From contig NC_063018.1 in NCBI RefSeq assembly GCF_020509005.1, forward strand, positions 3,906,001-3,970,000: DNA of 64,000 nucleotides, given 5' to 3'. The notes beneath the pieces are model-generated. The model was not told where the DNA came from. It made no database searches and saw only the letters and a list, made by a program, of their open reading frames with translations. The stretch comes from Fulvia fulva (Eukaryota; Ascomycota; Dothideomycetes; Mycosphaerellales; Mycosphaerellaceae). The first letter of the stretch is position 1, and the number at the start of each line of letters is the position of its first letter. The position numbers were made by a program, and so were the translations under genes. Below are positions 46,602-58,780 of this stretch, one piece after another.

Positions 46602-46785
46602 TATTACGGGTAGCCCGCGACCCCTTACTATAGCTACGTCGGCCCGGCTAAACCGCGGACCTTCTATATCGGGTTAGCGCGGCTTAGCTTTACTTTATAA
46701 CTTCGCCGCGCCTCGCGCTCCTCTTTCGTAGCTTCGTAGAACAATAACTATCTTATTCGGACCCTATAGTACGCGCGCCCTTATA
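46602..46785 (+). repeat. Gypsy-1 3' LTR
   Basis: The 184-bp direct repeat is paired with 28408-28591 and preceded by a purine tract with seven G. Confidence 0.93.
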
Positions 46786-47199
46786 AATATCTAGGCGTAC
46801 CTCGATAACTCTAAGAGGCTAGTCTAGATCGCGTAGTAGTAATATAATAGTAAAGACGAGATAGACGAGGTAGTCTAAGGGTTAATAGACGAAATAAGAA
46901 AAGCGACCTTACTTTACGTTCCGCTTACCTAACTAATAATATAGTCTAAACTATACTAGACGCTAAAGTATACTACGGTAGTAAGAGAAGTAAGGAGAGC
47001 CCGCCGGGTATAGACGAGTAGCTATAGCGAGGAGGCCTAGAACGTATATAGGGAGGCATACTTATAGAAGAAAGCTATAATACGGAGGGAGAAAGCAGTC
47101 GGCTAGAGAGCTATAGTAGAAGAAATCGCCGGTAAGCTAGCGAGGATATAGAAGCTAGCGAAATAGGCCCGATAGGACCCTATATAGGGCCCCTGGACC
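46786..47199 (+). mobile_element. LINE B1, third part
   Basis: This begins with AATAT (second copy of the Gypsy-1 duplication) and continues B1 from 28407 (CTAGGCGTACCTCG...), matching B2 at about 49432-49838. Identity with B2 ends at GGGCCCCT, and a second B copy starts immediately after. No later part of B1 was found in the window. Confidence 0.82.
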
Positions 47200-50100
47200 G
47201 ACTCGATCGATCTCTACGCCAAAACACGACACATTCGAAAGCTCTTATCAAGGCCATTCTAACGATATAAAAAGTAGGCTACTGCCCCTAGGACTAAGGG
47301 AGTTCTACCTCATTCAATCTGGACAGCTTAAAGCTCTCTTCACCCTGTTTCTTCAGCTCCAAACGCCGCGGAGGTGCCTAGCTACATTAGGCAACTCCTA
47401 GGCAATAGTAGCCTAGGCTACGGCACTAACGGCGCCTACGGCCCTACAGGCGAAGCCCCCCTAAGACAACTAGTAGCAACTTATAGAGGACGCAAAAAGT
47501 ATAGAAACTAACGATCAACTCCCTTACCGGTCTCTATAGGTAATGATTACTCAGCTACGTACGGCGCTTATACTGTCGTATCACCGAGGGCAACAAGAAA
47601 TGAGGACGACGTCCTAGGCGATTAGCAAGGCCACCCGGAATCAACACCCCTATAGCTAGGCATCGGTCGCGGCATCGATACTAGGCCCCCGCCTAACGCA
47701 CGATGTAGTTACGATCCGCATTACAGCAAAGGAAGACTAGGCCGAAGTTGCGAAGCTATCGAACAAGGAGCTCGCCTAACGTATCAACCAACTAGGGGTG
47801 GTCGTAGTGAACTAACAGTCCAACGGCACTCTACAGATCTATACTAGCTCTGCTACTACTAGGAGGCACCTAGAGGCACAGCCACAGTGGGCATCTAAGG
47901 TTGCGGCATCAGCGAAGGTCTTAACGAAACAATTTACGATCCTAGTCCACGACATGCCTAAGGAGTTTGACCTAACCAACTAGGGTCACCTACGCGCTCT
48001 CTAAGAGGACAACCCGGTCACTCTTAACTCTCTAATCCAGAAGGCGACTTAGCTCTATAGGAAATGGCTAGAAGGCAAGAAGGCCTCGGCGCTAATAGTA
48101 TAGCTACAAGACGCGAAAGCGGCGGATCTAGCGATAGAACAAGGCCTGGTCTAGTAATATAGCCTTAAGATAGTTAAAAAGCACTCCTTATCCTTTCGTG
48201 TCCTCTAATGCTTCAAATGCTAATAGTATAGACACCAAACCTACACGTGTATAAACAAGTAGGCCTACTCGAACTGTATAGGAGACTATATATCTAGGGA
48301 CTATATATCGACTACGAGACGGTACGCGAACTATCCGGGGTACTACCTATCGTATAGTACGGAATGCCTATAGCGGAAACTAGCGAAAAACAAGGCAATC
48401 ACAAACAGAACCGTCGCCCTAAGATTCTACGGCGACCGTAAGGCTAGCCTATACCGGAACTAACTAGCGGCGGTCGGGTATAAGCGCCCTAGGACCGAGA
48501 ATGATATAAAGGATACGTAACCTAGGGCGTACGGGAGGCTACGTACTCTACTAGCTACGGCGAGGGAATCTAACTAGGCCCGGCTCCCCTTTAGTATATA
48601 GCCGATAGGCGTAGACTAGGACGTATAGGGTAGTAGGACATAGGACGATATAGAGGAAATGATTATCGATACCGATAACTAGCCTCGACACGCTTAGTAT
48701 TATCTAGTATAACGTTAACTATAGTAAGGATATAGTCTAGAACCATTTCCTACACGAGGCGGACCCGCGCGTCTACTACGTCCTTATAATCTAGGAGCTA
48801 TAGATTAACCCGTACTATAAGAGACTAACGACCTACAAGTTACTAGGCTATACGACATACCTACGAGGCGACGGCAGACCCCGTACGTGCTTCTATATTG
48901 GTAAGGACATACTAGAATCCGACTAGGAGGTAGTATACTACGTAGACGAAGAAGGCGGGGGCGATATTACCTCTCTTTACGTAGGTAGTACCTAGATACA
49001 CAACCTATATATACAACCGCTAGCCTCGAGGTCTAGCCGCGACCTAGGGGTCTATAGACACCTAGACAGTGCGCTTAAGAGACAAGGGTACCACATCGTA
49101 GTAGGAGACTTCAATATACACTACCCTTCCTAGGAAAGCCTTATATAGCCGTACCCTATAGCCGACGAAGTACTCGACTTAATAGCGAGCAACGTAATTG
49201 CCCTTAATACCCTAAAGGACCTAGGTACCTAGAAGAGAGGGGGACTCTAAGGCACGATCGACCTCTCTTGAATCTTAGATAGCTACTACTATACGGTAAC
49301 CTACTATAGGACCGAACATAAACTCGAGGCGTCGTTAGACTATATACTAGTCAGGACCTCTATTACGATATAGATATAACGTACACTAGCGAGAACCCCT
49401 AAGCTAAACTAGGGAAAGGCCTACTAGGCTAACATCTAGGCGTACCTCGATGACTCTAAGAGGCTAGTCTAGATCGCGTAGTAGCAATACAATAGTAAAG
49501 ACGAGATAGACGAAGCAGTCTAGGGGTTGATAGACGAAATCAGAAAAGCGACCTTACTTCACGTTCCGCTTACCTAACTAACGACATAGTCTAAACTATA
49601 CTAGACGCCGGAGTATACTACGGTAGTAAGAGAAGTAAGGAGAGCCCGCCGGGTATAGACGAGCAGCTATAGCGAGGAGGCCTAGAACGTATATAGGGAG
49701 GTATACTAATAGAAGAAAGCTATAATACGGAGGGAGAAAGCAGTCGGCTAGAGGGCTATAGTAGAAGAAATCGCCGGCAAGCTAGAGAGGATATAGAAGC
49801 TAGCGAAATAGGCCCGACAGGACCCTATATAGGGCCCCTCCTTCTCTATCCTAGCGCTATAAGCGCCTAGTAGCCCGGTTAGCGACCCCGAGGCTAAGGC
49901 GCGTCTACTAGCTAGTAAGTTCTTCCCGCCCCTAGTCGAGGCTAATCTAAGTAATATAAACAGCTCTACTCCCCTAGCCCCTAGCATCGCGGTCTAATAG
50001 GAGGTGTCTAAGGGAGAAGTTGCCGCTATACTAAGGAAGTTGCCGGCGAAGAAAGCCCCGGGGCCGGATAGGATCCTAAACAAGCTACTAAAGAAGTGTA

Positions 50101-52108
50101 GAGATTAACTAGCCCTAGTAGTTATAGCGATCTTTAATACCTGCCTATAGACCGGATACTACCCGATAGCTTTTAAACAATCAACGATAGTAGTCCTACG
50201 TAAGCCGTAGAAGGAAGACTATACGTAGGTGAAGTCGTACCGCCTAATTACGCTCCTTAATACTCTTAGGAAGGCGCTTAAGAAGCTAGTTATAACGAGA
50301 CTCTCCGAGGCGGTAGAGGAACACTCCCTACTCCCGGACACCTAGATAGGTACGCGCCTATAGCGATCGACGCTATCCGCGATAGAACTTATCACCTCTT
50401 AGGTAAAGGCTATCTAGTATAAGAATAGGGACAAGGTAGTATCCTTACTTAGTCTAGACATATCGGGAGCCTTCGACTACGTATTATACCCGCGGCTACT
50501 CTATATCCTAAGGTCGAAAGGACTCCCTAAGTAGCTTATTAACTTCGTACGGTCCTACCTCTAAAACCGTAGTACGTCGATCCTAGTCGGTTAGTATAAA
50601 AGCCTATTTTAAGTAGTCTATACTAGAATCCCGTAAGGCTTAACGCTAGTACCTATCCTATTTCTATTCTTTATAGCGACGCTACTCCTAGCCCTAGAAT
50701 CCTAGAATACCGCTACGAGCGGCTTCGTAGACGACATAAACATCCTAGCGTAGTCTTCCTCGACTAAGGAGAACTATAGGCTACTAGAAGAGAAGCATAA
50801 GATCTACGAGGACTAGGCTAGGAGGTACGGGGCTCGGTTTGCCCTAGAAAAGTACAATCTAATACACTTTACGCGCCGGCTACGGTTCTATAATATATAA
50901 GCTTCTATCTAGATATAGGGGTATACGACTAACCCGGCAAATTAGCTTAGGATCCCCGGACTATAGGTAGACCCGGCGCTACGGTAGAGGAAGTACGTAT
51001 AGGTAATATTACGGAAAGCTAAACAGAATATAGTATTATACTAGAGGCTTACTACGTCTATATAGGGGGCGGACTTTCGGTAGTTACGACTTCTATATAC
51101 GGCTATTATACGGCTAGTCCTTACCTATAGTAGCTAAGTATAGTCCTTAGGCGAGAGGGCCTACCTATTAAAGGGACTCGTCGCGCCGTTAGCGAAGATC
51201 TAAAACTAATGCCTAAGGAAGGTTACCGGGGTATATAAGTCGATACTAATAAGGATACTTAAGTACGAGACCGCTATACCGCCGATCGACCTATATATCT
51301 AGGGACTATAGACCTCCTACTTAGGCAAGTTGGCACAGTACCTAGTATAGAAGGTCATCGCTAGTGTAGTCGTAAGGGCCCGCGAATCAGTACTAGCGTA
51401 TAAGGGCATTCGACCCGGAAACGAGCCGAACTACCGGGCAAGGGACGAACAGCTAGTAACATAATAGGAAGGTGAGAAATCGTTTGTAGAGCAACTATAG
51501 AAAGAGAGGTGGAACAACTAGGTTGTAGGGCATAGTGGACGCCCTTAGCTAGCGGGACAACCTAAGGAATAGTTAGCTACAAAATCCGCGGTTAAGTACC
51601 CCCCGAAGCTTATCTACTACCGCCTTACGAGGGTATAGAGTAGTATAGTAACCTAACTACGAAGCGAACACATCGGCCTCTAGGGGTACCTATTATAGAG
51701 GAAGGTTCTAGAATATACGTATACTAGCTATCCCTACGGCTATTACTCCTAGAACGTACGGTACGTACTCCTCGTCTATCCGAGGTAGTTACTAGAAAGG
51801 GGGGAGTAGATAGTAAAGGCGAGGAACCGGACGATTAGGGCACTTCTTAACAACGCTGAAGACCTACGGCGCATTACGAACTAGATACTAGAGAAGGGCT
51901 AGCTAGAACAGTACCGCCTAGTAGGAGTAGTATAGGAAGAGAGAATACGGCGTAGCGCGACGAGACCGGCTAGGAGCGGGGGCTAACGGGGTAGTAATAT
52001 AGACTACGTACGTTTAGAGGGAAAGCTAATCTAGATAAGGAGAAGTCGGGGGCGGGAAGGGGTTTTACCTATTCGGGGTTCCCTTCGGATATTATAATAG
52101 ATATATAC
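47200..52108 (+). mobile_element. LINE family B, copy B2, near full length
   Basis: It lies head-to-tail with the truncated B1. ORF1 spans about 47230-48690, with a CCHC knuckle CFKC..YRHQTYTC near 48209-48250. ORF2 begins near 48700 with an endonuclease (YYV-LIIQELQINPYYK, VVGDFNIHYP, GTIDLS). The reverse transcriptase follows: PGPDRILNKLLKK near 50060, SLLSLDISGAFDYVLYPRL near 50450, and FVDDINILA near 50723. A C-terminal GYYSQNVR-VLLV zinc-like remnant lies near 51735. RIP is moderate: stops are frequent but CpA remains in places. Copia-2 split its 3' UTR at 52108. Confidence 0.85.
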
Positions 52109-52343
52109 TATTAAACAGGTACGGGTAGATAGTAGCGAAGTAGAGTAAGAGATTAATCTTCAACTGACTAATAGCACGAGTATATAGCAATATATTAGGA
52201 ACTAATATATTGATTATGTTAGATGTCTATCTAAGCTAAAGGTGAGAGAAGGTAGCTCCCTATAAGCTAAGTTATCGTAGATACCTTAGGCTACTAGATC
52301 ACTTCCTAATTGTTGACTCCCTTTGAGATGCTATATCTTAACA
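52109..52343 (-). repeat. Copia-2 3' LTR
   Basis: The 235-bp repeat is paired with 57293-57527 and homologous to the Copia-1 LTRs. Confidence 0.93.
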
Positions 52344-52439
52344 CTCCTACTCATCTCGTATAGGAGGTTATAGTCTGCTCACTTCCTATTAATAGTACTT
52401 AGACCTTTTTATGATAGGTTTAGCTAGCTTATAAACCTC

Positions 52440-55400
52440 TAGAAGTATAGACTAGTCTTTGGTTTTGTAAATCCGTCTGTAACTATCTTAGAGATTGGGG
52501 TGTACTTAATAGCAATAAGCCTCCTCCACCAAAGTTTCCTAATAGCGTTATAGGCAATATCAATGTGCTTCGACTTGTTATAAATATATACATCTTTTAC
52601 TAGAGTGAGGGCAGCTTGATTATCACCTCTTAATTGGACTGGTCTTAAATTTGATACAGTCTCCTGGTTTCTAGTGATTCTTAGTTAATAGGAACAGTCT
52701 CCTACTAACTCTAGACAATCGATTTCTCTTAGTAGTGAAGCTAGAAATTAGGACTGCTTCGTATATTCATTTATAGCTATATATTTAGCCTCTATTATAG
52801 ATGTTACTACAGACTTTTGCTTCTTACTCATCTAAGAAACTAGTGCCCTATAGAGGAAGAAGACATACCTAAGGATTAAGACTCTGTCTGCTTTGTCTAT
52901 TGTATAATCAGAATTATAGTATCTAATAAGGTGTCCTTTTCTAGACTTTAAGAACTGAAGTCCTAGATTAGGGTATAATCTTAGGTACCTAGTGATCTTC
53001 TTTAAAGCCTTTATGTAGTAGGTAGATAGGTCACTCACAAATGAGCTCATCCTTCTTTTTAGTCAAGTTTTAGGATTCCTCTCTTCCTGTCCCTTGTGAC
53101 TCTTATGCTAAGGATCTTTTTAGGTTCACCTAGATCTTTAATCTTGAAGATCTTGCCAAGTTCTCTTTTGAACTAGAGAACATCTGTCAACTTTAGTATA
53201 GCAATTAGAATGTCATCTATATATATAAGGATTATGATCTCCCTCTTCTTATAGATAAGTAGGCATAGATCCACTTCTAACTATATGAATCTAATCTCTC
53301 TGAGCTTTGACATATAGAGTTGATTCTAATCTCTAGCTACTTGCTTAAGTCTATACAAGCTTTTAAGGATTTTGAACACTATGTTTAGTAGAAGCTCAAC
53401 TCCTAGTAGTAGTAACATGAAGATGTCTTCATAGAGGGTGCTTTCTGTGAATACATTGTTCACATCCACTTGGTGAAGATAAAGATCCTTCTTATACACA
53501 ATAGCTATAAACACCCTAAGGGTGTCCTATCTTACTATAGGTGCAAATGTCTCTATAAAGTCAACACTAAACTTCTATAAGAAGCCCCTTACAACTAGTC
53601 TAGCCTTGAACTTTTCAATAGCTCTACTAATGCTTCTCTTAATATCAAAGACCTATCTTAATATAACCAGATTTACTCCTTTTAGTAGAACAGAATTTTC
53701 CTAGGTGTTATTACTCTATAGAGCATCTAGTTCCTTTTGGATTGCTTCCTTCTAAAGATGTCCCTATTTCTTGTCATTTATAGCATCCTTATAGGATTTT
53801 GGAATTAGGACCTCTTGCTTATATATAATAGCTTCTATAGTTACTACAAAGGCCATTTCCTTAACTTGTTCTAGGAATTCGCTATCCTATAGTATTGAAC
53901 TGTCTACTAATTGTATAGCTATAAAGAAAGCTTAGTGAAAAGCAGCAAGGTTCTCTAAGAGGTCTATTACTTCTCCTACTTTAGTAGTTAGTTCGGGCTT
54001 AGGGACTATAGATTTTAGGGCTTTCTATTTCATGTTACAGCCCTCAACATTATAGTCAGCCTTTCTCTTTCTAAGGGATGATTTAGGGACCGTCACTTAT
54101 AACCTAGTAACGTCTATTTCCTAGGGATCTAGGGAGCTTCTCTTAATTGGCTAATCGATTTTCTGAAATTCCCCTACGTTCTCCGGAGGTTAGGGAAGTT
54201 GTATAAATAGCTTTCTCGGCTAACCGACTTTAGGGCTCTTAATTAGCTGATCTATTTCGGGGGTGCTCTAATAGACGCCTAAATAGTAGGTAGATTGTCC
54301 TAAGGATACGTTCTTCCTCGGCCTTCCTAAGGGCTTCCTAGCTAGTACACTACTTAGTAGATTTAATGTTGGAACATTAAGACTTATATCACCTCTAGGC
54401 TAGTCCTTAAAGAAGTCTGCATATAGGTGTTGTTTAACAGCTCTTATGTCTGGTTCCTAAAAGAGCTAGGCTTTAGCTATGTTTTCAATATACCTAATAA
54501 ACACTACTTCTTTACCCCTATTCATTAGCTTGTCACTTCTTGCCTATTAAGGTTAGGATCTTATGTCTATATAGACAATAGCTTTGTATCCCCAAACTTT
54601 TAAATAGTTGATGGTCGGTTTGATACTATCAAAAGCCTCATCTAGTAAAACCTTGAACCTATTGTAATCTAGGCCATTTAGTAGTTTGTTCCTTATATAA
54701 GTTTGGGCCTCTAGTGCTTTAGGCCAAAATTTAACCGGCATTTTAGCCTCTTTAAGCATTGCCCTTATAGAGTCCTCTAAGGTTTGTATTGACCTCTTAA
54801 CTAGTCTATTCTATAGAGAGTTGTATACCTTAGTCGGCTCGAGCCTAATCCCTAAATCCTTCTCCCACTACTTCACTAATATAATAAGTTCTTTTGTATT
54901 ATTAAGTCTTACTGCTTTTAGCTACGCTAATGATTTCCTCTCTACTTTAATCTTCTAGTTCTAGAGAGCAACTGGAGCATCTTCTCTTTTCCTAAGAGGA
55001 AAGGTCCACTTCTTCCTAGAGAAGTGGTTAATAATCTCAAGCTAGTATTTGAATCCTAGTCTTAAGATTAGTAGTGGGCTATATATGTTAATAGATACAA
55101 GGGCAAGTCTTTTAGGTCTTCTCTCTATAACTTTGCCTTTATACTTCTTTATCTTTGCTATTGAACATACTCTATACTAGTAAAAGCTATCCTTAGGGAT
55201 AGGAATAGGTTCTTTTAAGTCTGTTACCTTATGAAGATTCTAGAGCAAATTCTTCCTAAAGTGTATAAATCTTCTATACTAAAGCTCCTACTACTTTAGG
55301 TCGGTCTCTAATTGAGTAGTCACAAAGGCATTCTCTATTAGTAGTGTATATAATAAGTAATGTGCCCGTTCTTATAGGAGAGGAGAAATCTCATTAATGA

Positions 55401-56860
55401 ATAGAACTCCCCTAAGGAGATTTGTCTAGACAACAGTCTTACTAGAGGGGGAAATAAGAGAAAATGATAGAGGTTATACACTAAACTGCTTGCTAAACTA
55501 GTTCTATAAAACCAGGTTTACTCCTAGCTTAGGTATAAGTAGGACATCTTCTACAACAACTTTTCTACTAGCTCTCCTACTCATCTCTACATTCCTAATA
55601 TAAGTGGCTAATAAAAACCCACCTCCTACTTTGATCTATTTCTTCCTTGTTAAGGGAGTTATAGATCTAAAGAGGCAGCTTTAGTCAGTTATATAGGATG
55701 AAGTATAGGAGTTAAGTAACTACTCTAACGAGGGGAACTTGCCTTAGACTTCTATAGTTGAGCAAGCTACTTCATTATACTCATTATCATTAGACATTGT
55801 CTCTAGGGATGAGCTGCATAAGTCACGTGACTCTTAGGCGGAAAACCATTCTCTAGTCTTCTTTGCTTTAGAGGTATAAGACTAGGCCTAGTTCTTCTAG
55901 AGTAACAGAATGTTAGAGCTAAGTTTCTTTACTATTTCCTTAAGTTCTTCTATAGAGGACTTCTCTCTTAGTGTCCTCCTTGAAGTAGGTAGTAGAGTCC
56001 TCTTCTTCTTAACATATGTTATATTCTAGGAAGATAGTAGTTAGGAATAAGATCTAAGGACCTTTCTTGCCTTAGGCAGACTAGGGCAGTCCTTGATCAG
56101 ATAATCCTTCTTATAGAGAAGGTAGGAGAGTGGTCTTGCTAGACCTAAGGGCTTGACCTAGGTGGCTGCTATACTATACTCAGCCTTAGAGGGATCTAAC
56201 CTGGCTTCTTAAGCTTCAAGGATCTTTAAGGTCCTTTTATGATCTATCTTTAGCTGAGCTATAATAGTATCCCTAGCTATATAGTAGTCAGGTAGTAGTA
56301 AGCTTAAGAGCTAGGTTATCCTTACATTAGCTTTCCTATAATACTAACCCTCTAGGTCAACATTAGCAATCCTTTTTCTAAGAGAAACTAGGTGTATCTA
56401 TACAGATCTAATAGTGAACTCTTTACTTATCTTAAAGGTCATAAATTGCTTTATAAGCTTATATATATAGGTTAGTAGTACCTAGATATACTTGTTCCAG
56501 AGATACACCTACTTCTTAGTAGCTCTTCTAGATTTATATAAGCCCTTAAGCTCAAATTCATCTTCTTCTATAATCCTACTAAGGATACTGAAGTTATATA
56601 CTATATTGTGTCTTGTCTATATTAGCGTATTAAGGATCTCTTTAGTTATAGCCTCTTCTTAGAGTTTTAGAGTCTTGCCCTTGATGTTGTCAAAAGACAC
56701 TTCTATTAGGTCATTAATTACAAAGAATGCTAATTAGCTCTCTATCTTATATCTCTAAAGGTTGAACTATCTCTTCTAATTGTCCCTCCTAAGAATTAGG
56801 ATTTTGCCTCCCTTCTCCTCTATCTTCTCTTAGTATAAATCTATAATAAATTGGATGTAA
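52440..56860 (-). pseudogene. Copia-2 gag-pol, broken by stops and a ~200-bp deletion
   Basis: The minus strand carries the same protein order as Copia-1. Open stretches match it closely: integrase C-terminal part at 54759-54553, reverse transcriptase VDVNNVFTES at 53514-53326, and RNase H at 53050-52832. The deletion near 53060 removes about 67 residues after the reverse-transcriptase core and shifts the frame. The catalytic VDD area (near 53210) is also altered. Confidence 0.85.
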
Positions 56861-57292
56861 TGAAACAAGGTGTGTATATTCTAAGGTAGTAGCTCAGATC
56901 CTGCTAAGGCTTCTAGTATAGAATAGGAAAGTTCGTAGGTGTGGATACTAAGGCCTACTTAGTAAAGTAAAGAAGGAGCGGTGTAAGGTCTCGGGGCTAG
57001 GACACAGGTCTATCTCTCCTAGTAGAGCTTCAAATGACTTACTTAAAGTCCTTCTTTATAGTATCTCGATACAGTTCTACCTATAGAGTATCTTCAAGGT
57101 ATTGGCTTTAAGTAAGCCGTATAGAGTCCTTGTCTAGGTTACCTATTACTTAGTATCGAACTAAGCTCCTTAATAGGATAGACGGGGTAGACTTCTGATT
57201 CCTAGATGTTTTCTACTACGATAGCAAGGGATATAAGTAACCTATACTAATATAGGTTGCTCTTATTCCTACACAAACCCGGGCTTATAACC

Positions 57293-57527
57293 TATTAAAG
57301 AGGTACGGGTAGATAGTAGCGGATTAGAGTAAGAGATTAATCTTTAACTAACTAATAGCACGAGTATATAGCAATATATTAGGAACCAATGTGTTAATTA
57401 TATTAGATGTCTATCTAAGCTAAAGGGGAGAGAAGGTATCTCCCTATAAGCTGAGTTATCGTAGATACCTTAGGCTACCAGATCACTTCCTAATTGTTGA
57501 CTCCCTTTAAGATGCTATATCTTAAGA
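57293..57527 (-). repeat. Copia-2 5' LTR
   Basis: The 235-bp repeat is paired with 52109-52343. Its outermost bases read TCTTAAG on the minus strand where the other copies have TGTTAAG, a single change in the terminal TG. Confidence 0.92.
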
Positions 57528-57585
57528 TATACCTATATAGGCCGAGTAGGGTCCTAGAATAGGGGAATAACAAATCTATCTATCT
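57528..57585 (+). mobile_element. LINE B2 3' end with tetranucleotide tail
   Basis: This is the remainder of the B2 3' UTR after Copia-2. It ends in a short ATCT repeat (AAATCTATCTATCT) where a poly(A) would be expected, and LINE A1 resumes immediately after. LINE A2 has a similar ...ATATCTATC end. Confidence 0.65.
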
Positions 57586-58199
57586 ATTTCTTTTCGATAT
57601 AAGTAGAGGTAGACCTTACGGATATTATCCCGAGTATATACCTAGAGCCCCTAGATATAGATTAGGCGGTTAGCTCTCATATAGTAAAAGGAGTTATAAG
57701 AAAGCTAAAAGGACAAAAAGCCCTAGGCCTAGATAGGATACTAAACCTACTATTAAAAGAGTATAGAGAAGAGATCGCGCCGAGCCTTATAAATATATTC
57801 ACCGCGTACCTACGGCTAGGGTGTTACCCGAAGCCGTATAGAGAGTCTATAATAGTAGTACTACGTAAGCTATAGAAGGAGGACTATACTTAGCTTAAAT
57901 CGTATAGGCTAATCGTACTTCTAAATACGATAGGGAAGGTCCTAGAGAAGATAGTAGCCTATAGACTTACGTAGCTAGCCGAGGACAACTACGTACTCCC
58001 GGTAATATAGATAGGGGGAAGAAGCTAGCGATCGATACTAATAGTAATAGAGCTAATTACGGAGCAAATTCAGACCCTCTAGTACTACGGTAGGAATCGA
58101 GCGGCGTCCTTACTATCCCTCGACATCGTAGGAGCCTTTGATAACGTCTTATACTAAAGGCTAATATATATCCTATAGTAGAAAGGCATCCCCTAGTAG
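57583..58199 (+). mobile_element. LINE A1, resumed part (reverse transcriptase)
   Basis: From TTTCTTTTCGATATAAG this continues LINE A exactly where 20989 stopped, when compared with A2 (around 25215). It carries the reverse transcriptase N-terminal part: LNLLLKEYREEIAPSLINIF, RESIIVVLRK, LLNTIGKVLEKI and LSLDIVGAFDNVLY. It stops at about 58199 inside the reverse transcriptase, before the FVDD motif, where another element begins. The missing rest of A1 is not found in the window. Confidence 0.82.
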
Positions 58200-58780
58200 T
58201 ATTAACGAGCTAAGGGCCCCTTTAGACCCTGAAATTTGCGCGTCGAATCTCATTAACCTTTGACGGTTAATTACGTAGTAGGGGTATATAGGGGTACTAC
58301 TGAGATATATATAGTTAGGAGGCGACCTTAGTAGGAAGGTAGGATTTGTGAACAAATATCTCTATAAGGTAAAAATACGGAAATCTAAGAATTTCAGATT
58401 TATTATCTTTTAGGATCTTAGTATATATTTCACGGCCCGCGGACCGGCAAATATATACACCTACGCGTAAGCTATCCTAAGGTCACTAGGCGCGCCCTTG
58501 CTTACTAGGGTGGTTAGTCGTCTATATTTTAGTAGTTAATAAGGGGGGGTTCAAGTATATACCCGGTAGCATTATTAGTATATCTTAGTAAAATCAAGGT
58601 CAAGGTCGACTAGAAGTCGAAATCTTAAGGTATTAAGGCACCTTAGGTCAAGGCTCTTAGTAATAAGTAAAGTAAGTATAACGTTACGAGCAAGGTTACG
58701 GTTACGAACAAGGTTATAAGTTTTAGTTATATCTTTATTAAGGTTCGAGTCGTTGACTAGTATTAGAGCTAGCTAAGAGT
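58200..58780 (+). other. Non-coding start of a second gypsy-like element, possible 5' LTR
   Basis: A new sequence begins right after LINE A1 with TATTAACGAGC, which could be a RIP form of a TG-starting LTR. It includes short palindromic stretches (AACCTTTGACGGTTA; GAAATCTAAGAATTTC) and a G-run near 58543. No matching second LTR was found in the window, so the LTR identity is unproven. Confidence 0.4.

Larger units (their letters stand above)
28408..46785 (+). mobile_element. Ty3/gypsy chromovirus-type retrotransposon (Gypsy-1), carrying two nested copia elements
   Basis: The LTRs at 28408-28591 and 46602-46785 are both 184 bp and nearly identical apart from C/T and G/A changes. They begin TATTACGGG and end CCCTTATA, RIP forms of TG...CA. 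The target duplication AATAT flanks the element at 28403-28407 and 46786-46790. A G-run (polypurine tract) stands just before the right LTR. The element inserted into LINE B1. Without its two copia insertions it is about 7.2 kb. Gag, protease, reverse transcriptase, RNase H, integrase and a chromodomain are all recognisable but full of stops. Confidence 0.92.
52109..57527 (-). mobile_element. Ty1/copia retrotransposon Copia-2 (same family as Copia-1), reverse strand, with internal deletion
   Basis: It is 5419 bp with 235-bp LTRs (52109-52343 and 57293-57527). The target duplication TATAC lies at 52104-52108 and 57528-57532. The sequence is the reverse complement of Copia-1 throughout, with the same GGTTAT-AGCCC primer site after the 5' LTR (at the right-hand end). 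It is about 197 bp shorter than Copia-1. A gap of about 200 bp falls near 53050-53075, between the reverse transcriptase and RNase H parts. It is more RIP-mutated than Copia-1. Confidence 0.94.
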
